Shown here: positions 34,966 through 44,427 of the stretch, piece by piece
How the letters are laid out: each line of letters starts with the position of its first letter
How positions within the stretch are numbered: the stretch's first letter is position 1
Source: Caldilineaceae bacterium
Lineage (GTDB): Bacteria; Chloroflexota; Anaerolineae; Caldilineales; Caldilineaceae
Direction: 5' to 3'
Assembly (NCBI GenBank): GCA_022823185.1
Contig: JAJDXQ010000011.1
Span: 1-64,000 of the forward strand
Length of the DNA: 64,000 nucleotides
Program-made: the position numbers and the translations under genes
The notes under the pieces: model-generated
The model's input: only the letters and a program-made list of their open reading frames with translations
Told to the model about the DNA's origin: nothing
Databases searched by the model: none

Positions 34966-36238
34966 ACTTCTGGGGCGTATCCGGGGCCAATTCCAAACGG
35001 AATCGGGCATCCGCGCCGCCCTCGCCAGCACCGACTATCGGCTCCTCGTGGGCTCAAGCACACTCTGGTGGCTTGCCCATTACATGGAGATGATCGTACT
35101 GGGTTGGCTGGTGCTGGAGCTGACCGATTCAGCCAGCCTGGTCGGCCTGGTCGGGTTCTGCCGTTCAATTCCTTCGCTGATTGTTGGCGGCTTCGGCGGC
35201 CTTTTGTCCGACCGTATGGGCCGGCGCCCACTGATCCTCGCGGCCCAGACGCTTACCTTCTGCATGTACGGGACGGTTGCGCTCCTTCTGGCAACGGGCC
35301 TGCTCGCTCTCTGGCATCTCGTTGCCATTGCGCTGACGCTCGGCTGCGCATGGGCGATGGACTGGCCGACAAGACGGGCGCTGATTCCAGACCTGGTGGG
35401 CCGGCCTCGTGTTGTCGATGCACTGATGCTGGAAAACTTTGGCATGAGCATCGCACGCGCCCTCGGGCCGCTGCTTGCCGGCGTGGTCCTGGACGCATTC
35501 GATGTGCTGGGCTGTTTCCTGACTCTGAGTGGACTTTCGGCCATCTCCCTGCTGCTCCTGCGGGCCCTGTCCAGACAGCCGATACCCCAAACTTCCTCCC
35601 CATCCAGCGCCTCCCCTCTGGCCCAAATCCAGGACAGCGTTCGCTATGTTCGTCAGAATCAGTCCATCCTGGCCGTGACCCTGATCACGATGATCATGAA
35701 CATGCTGGCGTTTCCCTACATGAACTTTCTTCCCGTCTTCGCTCGCGATGTGCTGGGCCAAGGGCCGGTCGGCTTGGGCTACCTCGGCGCGGCTGTGGGA
35801 ATTGGCAATGTCCTCGGACTCTTCCTGGTGAACTTCTCCAGGCGATTTGCCAGCGCGGGGTGGATTTTTGTGGCGGGCACACTGTTGCACTGTTTTGCGC
35901 TGTTTTCCTTTACCACGAGCGCCGTTTTCGTCCTGTCCTGGGCGTTCCTGCTCGTGGTAGGGATCGGCCACGCCTGCTTCGGCATTATGCAAAGCTCGAT
36001 CGTACTGCTTTCCGCGGCAGACGAGAGGCGGGGCCAGGCGATGGGAGCCATTGCCGTTGCCATCGGCGCGGGCCCGTTTGGCCGCTTGCAGACGGGCGTG
36101 CTCGCGGACGCGATCGGTGCGCCCCTGGCTGTAGGAGGGGAGGTAGCGCTGGCCGCGGTACTGGTGGCGACTGTCGCGATTACGCTTCCGGCCATCCGTC
36201 AAGTGAGCGACAGCCAGGAGCAGACAGCCGGTTCCTGA
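34955..36238 (+). CDS. MFS transporter (EntS-like exporter)
   Basis: A 427-residue major facilitator with about 12 helices. The typical inter-helix motif GGLLSDRMGRRPLIL is between TM2 and TM3, and a shorter hydrophilic loop lies at the centre (about 205-225). The profile is closest to the drug/siderophore exporter branch (EntS/MFS_3). The start overlaps the S9 peptidase gene by 11 bases, implying co-translation. It converges on a minus-strand gene only 25 bases away. The substrate is unknown. Confidence 0.88.
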   Translation: MWTELLGRIRGQFQTESGIRAALASTDYRLLVGSSTLWWLAHYMEMIVLGWLVLELTDSASLVGLVGFCRSIPSLIVGGFGGLLSDRMGRRPLILAAQTLTFCMYGTVALLLATGLLALWHLVAIALTLGCAWAMDWPTRRALIPDLVGRPRVVDALMLENFGMSIARALGPLLAGVVLDAFDVLGCFLTLSGLSAISLLLLRALSRQPIPQTSSPSSASPLAQIQDSVRYVRQNQSILAVTLITMIMNMLAFPYMNFLPVFARDVLGQGPVGLGYLGAAVGIGNVLGLFLVNFSRRFASAGWIFVAGTLLHCFALFSFTTSAVFVLSWAFLLVVGIGHACFGIMQSSIVLLSAADERRGQAMGAIAVAIGAGPFGRLQTGVLADAIGAPLAVGGEVALAAVLVATVAITLPAIRQVSDSQEQTAGS

Positions 36239-36263
36239 TTGGCGCGCCTCCGGCTGCCGCTGG

Positions 36264-37469
36264 CTATCCGATCGCCTCCTTCATGGCCTCAACAGCCACT
36301 TCCTCAATTGCGCTGATCTTAAGCGCCTGTTCGGCAATTGCCTCTCTGAAGTTGACAACCTCGGCCTCGGACAGCGGGAATTCGGTCTCCATCTCACGGC
36401 GAATCGCGATCAAGCGGTCCGCGTTGGCCTTGCCCTTTTCGTACGAACCGGCGCCTTGTTCCAGGAAGATGCGCTGGTTTTCCAACATCAGCCTGCGCGC
36501 CTCGCCCCAAGGTGCAATCGCGTCCGGCAACAGGAGCTCGCCAAGATCCCGCCATGCCAGCCCGCTCGTTCTGAATTGCGTAGCCGCCTCCCGCAAAGAC
36601 GGGCGATCCAGGATGCGCGCGGCCTCATCCAGGAAATCCGCGAATACATCTCTTTCGGCGTTGCCTTCCTTGCCGTATGTATGGGTATCGCTGAAGACTG
36701 ATTCAAGACCGGCATACATCTTTCGGCCAGGAGGGAACTCCTTTCCCCAGCTGCCCCTCATCTTGGGTTTTCTCAGGGCGTCGGCCCAGCGCTGGTATGC
36801 GGCAAAGCCGAAATTGTGGCGTGCGCCCTTGGGGGGCCTTTCCGTGTACAGTTGAACGCTGTCCTGAATGCCGGCGAGGACTGCATCCCCTATCTTGTCA
36901 TCGTCAGGCATCCCCAACGTCAAGACTCGATGCCGGAACTTTTTGACTTTGGCTCGGGCTGCTGCCAGCTCACCGGTCGAGACATGAAGAGGCACGCGCG
37001 CCCGGTCGGCGATCGAGACGCGCTCGGCTTCTTCGTCAAATCCGAATACCACGACCGGAAGCATGTGAGGAATCTCAAACTCCATGGGCTGTGGGTCGTA
37101 GGGAAAGCTGTAGGCGTCGACCCAGGTGATGGCTGGCGTGCCCTGCTCCAACGTGTCGACCAGGTTGCTGACCGCCCTGGCATCGCTCGCTGTCTGACGC
37201 GCGTTCTGTTCAGTTCCCAGGCGCTGCAACAGCGTCTCCAATGGGTCAAAAGTGTTGCGCGTCAGGATGCGGGCGTGTGGGTCGATGCCCTGGTAGGCGA
37301 AGACAAAGTAGCCCATCACCGCGCCGCCGCTGATCCCCATGAGCAGCGCTTCAGAGTATGGTTCTCCTGTATGGGCGGCCTTGGCCCCGCAGTAGTCGAG
37401 ATAGTTGCGGACGGTACCGGTCTCCCAGTGGAGACCTGTGAACTGACAATAATCGGCTAGTATTGGCAT
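36264..37469 (-). CDS. BtrH-N/DUF4872-like protein
   Basis: A 401-residue protein. Its first half resembles the butirosin biosynthesis protein H N-terminal domain: a G-x-H start (GLHWETGTVRNYLDYCG), then YSEALLMGISGGAVMGYFVF, and HMLPVVVFGFDEEAERVSIAD. The second half corresponds to the helical DUF4872 region. BtrH transfers an acyl group using a papain-like fold. In this protein the position after GLH, where a cysteine is usual as far as I recall, is Trp11-12 region (H-W-E-T-G), so classical cysteine chemistry may be lost; C27 follows later. No biosynthetic cluster surrounds it. Start ATG 37469. Confidence 0.65.
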   Translation of the reverse strand: MPILADYCQFTGLHWETGTVRNYLDYCGAKAAHTGEPYSEALLMGISGGAVMGYFVFAYQGIDPHARILTRNTFDPLETLLQRLGTEQNARQTASDARAVSNLVDTLEQGTPAITWVDAYSFPYDPQPMEFEIPHMLPVVVFGFDEEAERVSIADRARVPLHVSTGELAAARAKVKKFRHRVLTLGMPDDDKIGDAVLAGIQDSVQLYTERPPKGARHNFGFAAYQRWADALRKPKMRGSWGKEFPPGRKMYAGLESVFSDTHTYGKEGNAERDVFADFLDEAARILDRPSLREAATQFRTSGLAWRDLGELLLPDAIAPWGEARRLMLENQRIFLEQGAGSYEKGKANADRLIAIRREMETEFPLSEAEVVNFREAIAEQALKISAIEEVAVEAMKEAIG

Positions 37470-37553
37470 TGTGATGTCTCTTCGTGGAATGTTGTCCTTA
37501 GCCCCCCCGAGCGACTGATTCTGGGCGAATCACTGGGCTATGGGAAGATGCGG

Positions 37554-38075
37554 CTAGGATCTGCACCGGAAGCGCCAGCGGGTGGCATCGCTGGCGAAGC
37601 CACTCCAGGCAATGACCTTTTCCGGATGGACAACGAAGAGGCCTCCGGGTGGAAGCCTGCTGTCGCCATCCAGCTGCAACTGTTCGCTTGGACGAAAGTC
37701 CGGGTATTTTCGCAGGAATTCATCATCCACCCGACTCAACAGTTCCCTGCTGGGGGCTGTGATTTCTGTACACTGTCCTTCGATGAGGACAACCTCGTTT
37801 CCGCTCTCCAGGTGTACGACGGCGTGTGGATTGGCGCGTAGATTCCTGACTTTGCGTCCCCCGCCGACGAAAAAGAATCGGCCCTCAAGCCACGCGCCCC
37901 AGATGGGCACTGTGTGCGGTCTACCCTCAACGGACGCGCTGGCGATCCAGTAGTTGACGGCTGAACGCATGCGGTCATCGACAAACGACCAGGACAGCAG
38001 CCCTTCTTTGAATTCCGGGGGACTGGGCCCGCTTAACTCTGGCCGGCTGCGTTCGATGCAGGAGTTGTTCTCCAT
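37554..38075 (-). CDS. Pyridoxamine 5'-phosphate oxidase-like flavin-binding protein
   Basis: A 173-residue split-barrel protein. After an N-terminal extension of about 30 residues, the core reads YWIASASVEGRPHTVPIWGAWLEGRFFFVGGGRKVRNLRANPHAVVHLESG. This is the FMN/F420-binding arrangement of the PNPOx-like superfamily (P-V/I-W, then K-x-R-N-L-x-x-N-P). The C-terminus ends with a strand and Trp/Arg-rich tail. The specific reaction is unknown. It lies 4 bases after the galactokinase stop, on the same strand, so a shared transcript is likely even though no functional link is known. Confidence 0.82.
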   Translation of the reverse strand: MENNSCIERSRPELSGPSPPEFKEGLLSWSFVDDRMRSAVNYWIASASVEGRPHTVPIWGAWLEGRFFFVGGGRKVRNLRANPHAVVHLESGNEVVLIEGQCTEITAPSRELLSRVDDEFLRKYPDFRPSEQLQLDGDSRLPPGGLFVVHPEKVIAWSGFASDATRWRFRCRS

Positions 38076-38079
38076 GGAA

Positions 38080-39264
38080 TTACATGTTAGAGAGAGGCAA
38101 AACGCGTGCGCCTGAACTGGGGGGACTGATATAGACCTCCGGCCAGATGTTCATCGTCTTGGCGTATTTGTCCTGAATTGACTCGCGTACCTCTGTCTGC
38201 GAGCCCGTCTGAACCAGCGCAACCGCGCAGCCGCCGAAACCCGCTCCCGTTAACCGGGCGCCCAGACAAGCGGAATGGCTTCGCATCGCATCAACCATCC
38301 TGTCCAGGGCCTCGCTGCTAACCTCGTAATCATCCCTCAGGCTGGCATGGCTAGCATTCATCAACTGACCCACTCTGAGAAAGTCGCCCCCTTCCAGGGC
38401 GTCAACCGCAGCCACGACGCGTTCGTTCTCGCTGACAACATGGCGGCAGCGGCGGTAGACGGTCTCTGAGAGCAGACTGCTGTGTGCCTGCAACTCTTCA
38501 CTGCTCACATCGCGCAGCGCCGCAATGGATGGAAGCGCCGTCTGCAACCTGGCAACGCCGTCTTCGCACTGGGCCCTGCGTTCATTGTACGCGCTGCCGG
38601 CGAGCGAACGGCTTGCCTTTGTATTGCCGATCACCAGGGACACACCATCGGGAATCGGTACGCGCCGGTAGTCAAGAGTGCGGCAGTCGATCAGGAGGGC
38701 ATGGCCCTCCTCGCCGAGCGTGCTGATAAATTGGTCCATGATGCCGCAGTTGACGCCGACAAATTCGTTCTCTGCCTTTTGGGCCGCCCGCGCCAGTTGG
38801 GGGCCGGTCAGTGCGTGAATCTGGTCGGCCGCGGTCAGGAATGCCTTGGCGGAAGCGATTTCCAGCGCCGCGGAGCTGCTCAGACCGCTTCCACGCGGCA
38901 CGTTGCCGCTGACAACCCCCTCAAATCCCTGCAAACGGAGCCCCAACTCTGCCAGTTCTAAACCGACGCCTTGCACATAGTTGGGCCACAAGTCATTCCT
39001 GTTTCTTTCCCTCGACCCGACTTCAAAATCCGCCCACGAGTCGAACTCCAGGGCGTACAGCCGGATCCGACCGTCGCTGCGCGGCCGGAACAGCACGCGA
39101 ACGTCACGGTCAAGAGCGACAGGCAAGACGAACCCGTCATTATAGTCGGTGTGTTCACCGATCAGATTGACTCGGCCCGGCGCGATGGCAAGATGGGTCG
39201 GACTCCCTTCAAAGAAGGTATTGAATCCGTCGAATATGTTCTTCGTTCGTTTGTCCGGTTGCAT
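38080..39264 (-). CDS. galK: Galactokinase
   Basis: A 394-residue GHMP kinase that phosphorylates galactose at C1 in the Leloir pathway. The galactokinase signature [19 protein letters not shown] is near residue 26, the ATP-binding [15 protein letters not shown] near 125, and the C-terminal GHMP motif [13 protein letters not shown] near 340. [10 protein letters not shown] supplies the catalytic Asp. ATG 39264, with GGTGGA upstream, is preferred over a TTG 30 bases earlier. No galT, galE or sugar transporter is adjacent; the epimerase-like gene at 62563 is far away. The catalytic residues appear intact. Confidence 0.96.
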   Translation of the reverse strand: MQPDKRTKNIFDGFNTFFEGSPTHLAIAPGRVNLIGEHTDYNDGFVLPVALDRDVRVLFRPRSDGRIRLYALEFDSWADFEVGSRERNRNDLWPNYVQGVGLELAELGLRLQGFEGVVSGNVPRGSGLSSSAALEIASAKAFLTAADQIHALTGPQLARAAQKAENEFVGVNCGIMDQFISTLGEEGHALLIDCRTLDYRRVPIPDGVSLVIGNTKASRSLAGSAYNERRAQCEDGVARLQTALPSIAALRDVSSEELQAHSSLLSETVYRRCRHVVSENERVVAAVDALEGGDFLRVGQLMNASHASLRDDYEVSSEALDRMVDAMRSHSACLGARLTGAGFGGCAVALVQTGSQTEVRESIQDKYAKTMNIWPEVYISPPSSGARVLPLSNM

Positions 39265-39348
39265 CGTTCCACCAGTATGGGTAAAAGGTATCAAGCCTCT
39301 TGATCCTGAAGCGCCGAATCAGCGCAAGGTCCTGCTCTTCATGTTCGC

Positions 39349-40128
39349 CTAGCGTGTGCACGCAAGCACTGCATAGAGATTCAGGTTGGCTTCCTTGCCG
39401 TCGGCGCGAAACGTCTGTAAAACGGACATGCTGGCGTCTGCGGCCAACTGCCCTAACTCGGCTTCATCGACCTGGTGAACGTAACGCACGGCCTCGACGC
39501 CTTGCCGCCAGGGGAGGAACGCGTCCCCCGTCTCCAGCGTGGAAGAATCAACTCCAGCTTCCTTCGGCTCGATTAACTTGGATCGAAATCTCTCGCTGCT
39601 GAGGAACTGCCAGAATGAGAGAATGACAGGACCTGCGCTCAGAAGGCACAACTCTGTCAGCAGTCGCAGTCGCATCGCATAGCCCGGCAGGTGTTGCATT
39701 GTTGCCAGGCACAAGACGACGTCAAACCGGGGCGGCTCAACTGTCGTCGAGACGCCGGCGTCTGTGTCGCGCCGGACCGTCAACGTGTCCGTCCAGAACG
39801 GGTCTGCCAGGTCGGCCTCGACAAAGTGACAGTCGACCCCCGCCAGGTTTTTGGCGGCTTTCCTGCCCAGCTGGAGCAGGGCCTGATTTCCGTCAACTCC
39901 TGTGTAGCGGGCGGATATTCCCTCGTGCGCCAGCAGCCTGGCGAAACGGCCGTTGCCGCAACCAACGTCCAGTACAGCCAGCTTCTCCTTTCCGAGGGCT
40001 CTGAGATGAGGTAGAATAACGCAGAGTCCTGGCGTCCAACCTCGGCGCGTCGCGTCGAAATGCGGCGCGACTCTTTCGTAGAATTCGCGGTTCAACGCAA
40101 GCAACGTTGCCTGAGTCTTCCTGTTCAT
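39349..40128 (-). CDS. Class I SAM-dependent methyltransferase
   Basis: A 259-residue methyltransferase. Motif I is VLDVGCGNGRFARLLA (about residue 47), acidic motif II is TGVDGN, and the motif IV region FDVVLCLATMQHLPG lies about residue 145. The family profile resembles ABH8/TRM9-like tRNA methyltransferases (NREFYERVAPHFDATRRGW start, ATMQHLP), which modify wobble uridines. ATG 40128 is chosen because homologous N-termini begin with such a helix; the longer frame to 40284 would cover the divergent promoter region. Its neighbour in divergent orientation is Elp3, which also acts on wobble uridine, so a shared tRNA role is attractive but inferred. Confidence 0.8.
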   Translation of the reverse strand: MNRKTQATLLALNREFYERVAPHFDATRRGWTPGLCVILPHLRALGKEKLAVLDVGCGNGRFARLLAHEGISARYTGVDGNQALLQLGRKAAKNLAGVDCHFVEADLADPFWTDTLTVRRDTDAGVSTTVEPPRFDVVLCLATMQHLPGYAMRLRLLTELCLLSAGPVILSFWQFLSSERFRSKLIEPKEAGVDSSTLETGDAFLPWRQGVEAVRYVHQVDEAELGQLAADASMSVLQTFRADGKEANLNLYAVLACTR

Positions 40129-40188
40129 CAGACAGTGGTAAGACCGCTGAACAACCGCAACGACAATTCGGCAGGATTGCCCAAAATC

Positions 40189-41916
40189 ATGAGACGAATC
40201 TTGACTCCGGAAGAGATTCCGGTGGAAGTCGTGCAGATTTCCCGAGAATGGCAGAAGAAGCGAAGCTTCGATCCGGCAGAACACCGCTCCGCGCTGGCCG
40301 CGATCTTCCGCGAGGTTCTTGCCGTTCAGGATGCGGACTGGGATGCCAGTCGTACCCTGCGATCCATTCTAGCCCGATACCCAAAAGACGGCAAAGGATT
40401 CTATGCCAAGTCCGACCTGGTTGCCGGCTTCCGCTTCCTGATCGAAGAGGGGGAGCTCGTTCCCGACCCCACTCTTCTGGACAGAATCCGCATGAAGCCG
40501 GTGCGAACGTCCAGCGGCGTGGCGCCGGTGACGGTTCTGACGGCGCCGGCCGGCTGTCCGGGAAAGTGCATCTTCTGCCCCGACGATTGGCGGATGCCCA
40601 AAAGCTACATCTTCGATGAGCCAGGGGCGCAGAGGGCCGAACGCGACGGATTTGACCCCTTCAAACAGACGTACGGCCGCATCGAAGCGTTTGAGAGTAT
40701 CGGGCACGACGCGAGCAAGGTGGAGCTGCTGATCCTGGGAGGCACATGGGGTGCCTACGGCCAGGACTACCGCGAGTGGTTTGTGCGTCGCTGCTACGAC
40801 GCGATGAATGCATACGGAAATCGTGAATGGGAACCGTCTTCCAACCTGGAAGAAGCCAAACGGGAAAACGTCCTCTCCGCGCACCGCAACGTTGGCCTGG
40901 TGGTGGAGACAAGGCCGGACTGGATCACGCCGGACGAAATCATGCAGATGCGCCGGTTGGGGGTGACCAAGGTACAAATCGGCGTCCAAAGTCTCGAGGA
41001 CCACGTACTTGAACTGAACAAACGCGGACACTCCGTGGCCGAGGTCAAGCATGCCCTGGGCCTTCTGCGCACTGCCGGCTTCAAACTTCATCTGCACTGG
41101 ATGCCCAACCTCTTCGGAGCAACCTTGGATTCGGATAGGGATTCGTTTCGCCGCTTCTTCGACGATGAGTCAATCCGGCCGGACGAGCTCAAAATCTATC
41201 CATGCTCACTGATCGCCGGAACCAAGCTCTACGAGGAGTGGCTGGCAGGCAACTATCATCCCTATACCGAACAGGAGCTGGTCGGGCTGCTTGCGGATAT
41301 CAAACCGTTCGTGCCGCAGTACACGCGCATAAACCGCCTCTTTCGCGACATCCCGGCCCATCATATCGAGGCCGGTGTCAAGACAAGCAACCTGCGCGAG
41401 GTCGTCCACAGGGAGCTGGCGCGGCGGGGCGACCGCTGCAGCTGCATCCGTTGCCGCGAGGTGCGCCGCAAGCAGATACGGGAGGACTCGCTGCAGTTTT
41501 CGGTTACTACCTACACCACGGATCTGACTGTCGAGCATTTCCTGCAGTTCGTCTCGGTCGACGGCGAGGAGAACGGCTCACGCGTGGACCCGGAGCGCGC
41601 CCCTCTCGCGGGGTTTCTCAGATTGAGTCTTCCCAAGACGGCAACCGCGGGAAGCCGGGCCTTTCTGGAGGAGATCCAAGGGGCAGCCATGATACGCGAG
41701 GTGCATGTGTACGGTCCGGCCCTGGCGATCGGCCATTCTGAAGAGGGGGCGGCGCAGCATGCCGGCGTCGGCACGCGTCTCCTGCAAGAGGCCCGGCGGC
41801 TCAGCCGCGCAGCCGGCTTTGAACGGATCAGTGTGATCGCCGCGACCGGTACGCAAGCCTACTACGCTGCGCGGGGATTCGAACCTGGGGATCTGTACAT
41901 GACGGGTTTAACCTGA
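40189..41916 (+). CDS. elp3: Elp3-family radical SAM/GNAT tRNA-modification enzyme
   Basis: A 575-residue protein with the Elp3 domain order. An N-terminal region (1-110) comes first, then the radical SAM domain with cluster motif C123-x3-C127-x2-C130 (GCPGKCIFCP), and a GNAT acetyltransferase domain at the C-terminus (GTRLLQEARRLSRAAGFERISVIAATGTQAYYAARGFE). Elp3 adds carboxymethyl groups to wobble uridine 34 of tRNA. ATG 40189 is the start just before MRRILTPEEI; a longer frame overlaps the divergent methyltransferase start. A strong bidirectional terminator follows at 42115. Confidence 0.93.
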   Translation: MRRILTPEEIPVEVVQISREWQKKRSFDPAEHRSALAAIFREVLAVQDADWDASRTLRSILARYPKDGKGFYAKSDLVAGFRFLIEEGELVPDPTLLDRIRMKPVRTSSGVAPVTVLTAPAGCPGKCIFCPDDWRMPKSYIFDEPGAQRAERDGFDPFKQTYGRIEAFESIGHDASKVELLILGGTWGAYGQDYREWFVRRCYDAMNAYGNREWEPSSNLEEAKRENVLSAHRNVGLVVETRPDWITPDEIMQMRRLGVTKVQIGVQSLEDHVLELNKRGHSVAEVKHALGLLRTAGFKLHLHWMPNLFGATLDSDRDSFRRFFDDESIRPDELKIYPCSLIAGTKLYEEWLAGNYHPYTEQELVGLLADIKPFVPQYTRINRLFRDIPAHHIEAGVKTSNLREVVHRELARRGDRCSCIRCREVRRKQIREDSLQFSVTTYTTDLTVEHFLQFVSVDGEENGSRVDPERAPLAGFLRLSLPKTATAGSRAFLEEIQGAAMIREVHVYGPALAIGHSEEGAAQHAGVGTRLLQEARRLSRAAGFERISVIAATGTQAYYAARGFEPGDLYMTGLT

Positions 41917-42114
41917 GTCATCTGCGCCGTCCGGGCGGTCTACTGCCACTATTTGTCGTGTTCTGGTGGCGCAGGTCATCAAGTTCCCCCTGCTCTGAAG
42001 GATTATGAGGGACAGTCGCACTCGACCTGCAGTTGACCAGAGAATGAAGGGATGTTCTTTCTGCAGGGTCTCCACACTGCAGGACATGCAGCAATGAAGG
42101 GCGCCACAGACAAG

Positions 42115-42149
42115 AAAAGGGTTGCGGCACAGACGCCGCAACCCTTTTT
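42115..42149. terminator. Bidirectional terminator between elp3 and a lipoprotein gene
   Basis: GGGTTGCGGC pairs with GCCGCAACCC around a 5-base loop, with AAAA before and TTTTT after. The symmetry allows it to end transcripts of the convergent genes on both strands. It lies about 200 bases after elp3 and 75 bases past the lipoprotein stop. Confidence 0.9.
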
Positions 42150-42222
42150 CGTCAGTCTGGAAAAACTGAGCTTCCTTGAGCCCCGCCGGGAGGCCGGCGC
42201 GGCCCAATCCTGCTGCCTCAAC

Positions 42223-43188
42223 CTAGAAGTGCAAGGTCAGGTCAAACTCCGTCGCCTGGACCAGCGGCAGAATCTGGTTGATTGTCGGCAGCATGGAGCC
42301 CATGCCAGGCATGGCCATGTCCAGCACCGGAATCGTTGTGATCAGCTCCAGCAGGTTGCTGGCCTTGCCGTCGGACCAGTCCAATGTCGGCAGAGCATTT
42401 CCGTCAATTGAAATCGAGATGCCGTCCACATTGGTGCTGATGCCCAACTCGGAAATGCCGAGCATTCTTGCCATACCGATCTGTGACAATGTCAAGGCCA
42501 GTGGGGCCAGAGCATAGTCGGTCATGGCGTTCAATTCTGCGATTGAGAGGTCGCCGATATTGAAGCTGCCGTCGGCATTGTAGAAGATTGGCAGATTGAT
42601 ACGCGGGGGCGTGCCTACTGCGGCCAGGAACTCTTCCTGTGCGGCTTGAGCAGCCATCGCGGCTTCGCTGTCACCCTCTACGTAAAGGGGAATCTCCTCG
42701 GCGCCAGGCGCAACCGGGAAGCGGGCAATGACGCCGATGCCCAACTGATCGACCAGGGCAAACAGCAGGTCAGCCATCGGCAGGACCATGCCGAAGGTGT
42801 TCAGCGCGCCCGGCAGGGCAGCCAGTGAATCGCCTTCGTAGCTGATCGATGGAATGCTGCGGCCGTTCACCAGGAGCAGCAACCCATCAGGTGTATTGCT
42901 CACCTGGATGTGCTGGATGTTGCTGGCTTCCATCAGAAAGACCATTTCCGGCGGTACGGGCAGGTCCAGCGGTACGCCAAGCGTTGCCACGAGATCAGAA
43001 AGAGCGGCGTTCTGAATCGCAGGCGTGCCATCCATACCGAAATCAAGCACAAGCGCGGGCAGATCGATGACCAGCTGGTCTGCATCTGCGGCGACGCTGC
43101 CCTGACCGGCGCGGGGTGCACAACCCGACAACGCAAGAACTGTAATAAGCATGATGACGGCCCAGAACGTCAAACGTCGGTTGAGCAT
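42223..43188 (-). CDS. Lipoprotein of unknown function
   Basis: A 321-residue predicted lipoprotein with lipobox LALSGC ending at C23. The remainder is mostly beta/alpha mixed, with repeated segments rich in LP, GM and DG, for example SNTPDGLLLLVNGRSIPSISYEG and STNVDGISISIDGNALPTLDW. The two share the pattern (V/T)xDG(I/L)x-(I/L)xxxG-x-(A/S)(L/I)P-x-(I/L)-x-(W/Y), which suggests an internal duplication of a substrate-binding module. No domain is recognised. It is monocistronic, with a 544-base upstream region before phoU. It probably faces the outside; function is unknown. Confidence 0.75.
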   Translation of the reverse strand: MLNRRLTFWAVIMLITVLALSGCAPRAGQGSVAADADQLVIDLPALVLDFGMDGTPAIQNAALSDLVATLGVPLDLPVPPEMVFLMEASNIQHIQVSNTPDGLLLLVNGRSIPSISYEGDSLAALPGALNTFGMVLPMADLLFALVDQLGIGVIARFPVAPGAEEIPLYVEGDSEAAMAAQAAQEEFLAAVGTPPRINLPIFYNADGSFNIGDLSIAELNAMTDYALAPLALTLSQIGMARMLGISELGISTNVDGISISIDGNALPTLDWSDGKASNLLELITTIPVLDMAMPGMGSMLPTINQILPLVQATEFDLTLHF

Positions 43189-43682
43189 TTCATACCTCCT
43201 AAGGGCGGACTAGGTAAGAGTGGGAAAATGATTGAGTTCTGCAACAACAGGGAAAGCGAGACACCTTATGGTGAATCCTGAAAGTTTCCGCTTTCAGGAA
43301 TTATACCCTTTCTTCCTTACTGAGACAACGCTTGCGAGAATCCATTTATGCTGGAAAACGCGCTGATGCGTTTCAGATGATACGCAAGAATGGTCAAAAG
43401 CGCAAACTCTTGAATCGACAGGGAAGAAAGATCGAATTGCGCGGTCCGAGCCGGATTCTAACTGAAGACAATCATTTCGTCAAGCTGTCCTTCAGCGGAG
43501 CGGATGCGACGCGGCGCGCTGTGCGGGACAGCGTTCATCACGTCCATGGGCAACACTTCGCGGGCAGTCTCAGACGGGCATCCATTCCGACGAGGCCAGA
43601 GAGGCAGGGCGCTGCTTCGCGCCCGGCCAGAGTGGAGGATCGAGGTGGATTTTCTCAGGGCCAGGGAGAGCGATAGGTGAAA
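43189..43682. other. Intergenic region without a recognisable gene
   Basis: A 114-codon frame at 43332-43676 has an Arg/Gly-biased composition unlike a folded protein and no match I recognise. The rest presumably contains the promoter of the minus-strand lipoprotein gene. Confidence 0.55.
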
Positions 43683-43712
43683 ACTCTTGCATTCCAATCG
43701 GAATGCAAGAGT
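43679..43712 (-). terminator. Terminator-like hairpin after phoU
   Basis: ACTCTTGCATTCC pairs perfectly with GGAATGCAAGAGT over 13 bp with a 4-base loop (43683-43712). On the minus strand TTTT follows immediately. It lies 21 bases past the phoU stop and should end the pst transcript. Confidence 0.75.
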
Positions 43713-43732
43713 CGGTCCTGCCGAGGCGGGCG

Positions 43733-44401
43733 TCAATTCATGTCAAACTCGAAAAACTCGCCCGTCACAGTAAAGATGATCCGTTCGCAAATGTTGGAGA
43801 CCCTGTCGGCCGCCCTCTCCAGGTTATGGGCAGCCCAAAGCAGGTAGTTGCAGCGGTCGATTAAGGACGTATCCTCCAGGATCATTTCGATCAAGTCGCG
43901 ATGCACTCGATTGTACAGATCGTCGACCTCATCATCACGGAGCGGTATGGCGCGGGCCGCTTCCAGGTCCTGGTGCAGGAAGGCGTCGAGGGACTGTTGT
44001 AGCATCTCCGTAGCGATGTCGCACATTTTGGGTATATCGACCAGCGGCTTGATCAACACCTCTGTGCCAATCAGCAAAATGATGCGGCCAATTCCCTTCG
44101 CGTAGTCACCAATGCGTTCCAGTTCTGTGCTGATTTCGAGGACCGCGGCTATCAGTCGAAGGTCCCCTGCCATTGGCTGTTGGGTTGCAATCAAGCGAAG
44201 ACAGTCGGCTTCGATTTGGAAGCGCTTCTTATTGATGATCTCATCCTCTTTTATCAGACGCCTGGCCACGTCCATATCCCGGCGTCTGAGAGCTTCGACG
44301 GATTCCTTCAGGGCCTGGATCACCATGCTGCCGAGCATCAGTGTGTCGGTCTGAAGCGTTTCCAACTCTCTGGCAAACGAGGTGCGCAATAGCTGACCCA
44401 T
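43733..44401 (-). CDS. phoU: Phosphate transport system regulator PhoU
   Basis: A 222-residue all-helical protein made of two repeated three-helix units. The PhoU metal-binding motifs appear as ELERIGDYAKGIGRI (about residue 85) and NLERAADRVSNICERIIF (about 195). PhoU inhibits the PhoR kinase and Pst transport when phosphate is sufficient. It is the last gene of the pst operon, 26 bases after the arsenate reductase gene, and a strong hairpin follows. Confidence 0.96.
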   Translation of the reverse strand: MGQLLRTSFARELETLQTDTLMLGSMVIQALKESVEALRRRDMDVARRLIKEDEIINKKRFQIEADCLRLIATQQPMAGDLRLIAAVLEISTELERIGDYAKGIGRIILLIGTEVLIKPLVDIPKMCDIATEMLQQSLDAFLHQDLEAARAIPLRDDEVDDLYNRVHRDLIEMILEDTSLIDRCNYLLWAAHNLERAADRVSNICERIIFTVTGEFFEFDMN

Positions 44402-44427
44402 CGATGGCCTCCTTTTTTGCCGGAACG

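Noticed and set aside
43332..43676. 114-codon open frame on the plus strand
   Set aside because: Arg/Gly-biased composition, no ribosome binding site and no family pattern; it lies in the intergenic space between minus-strand genes.
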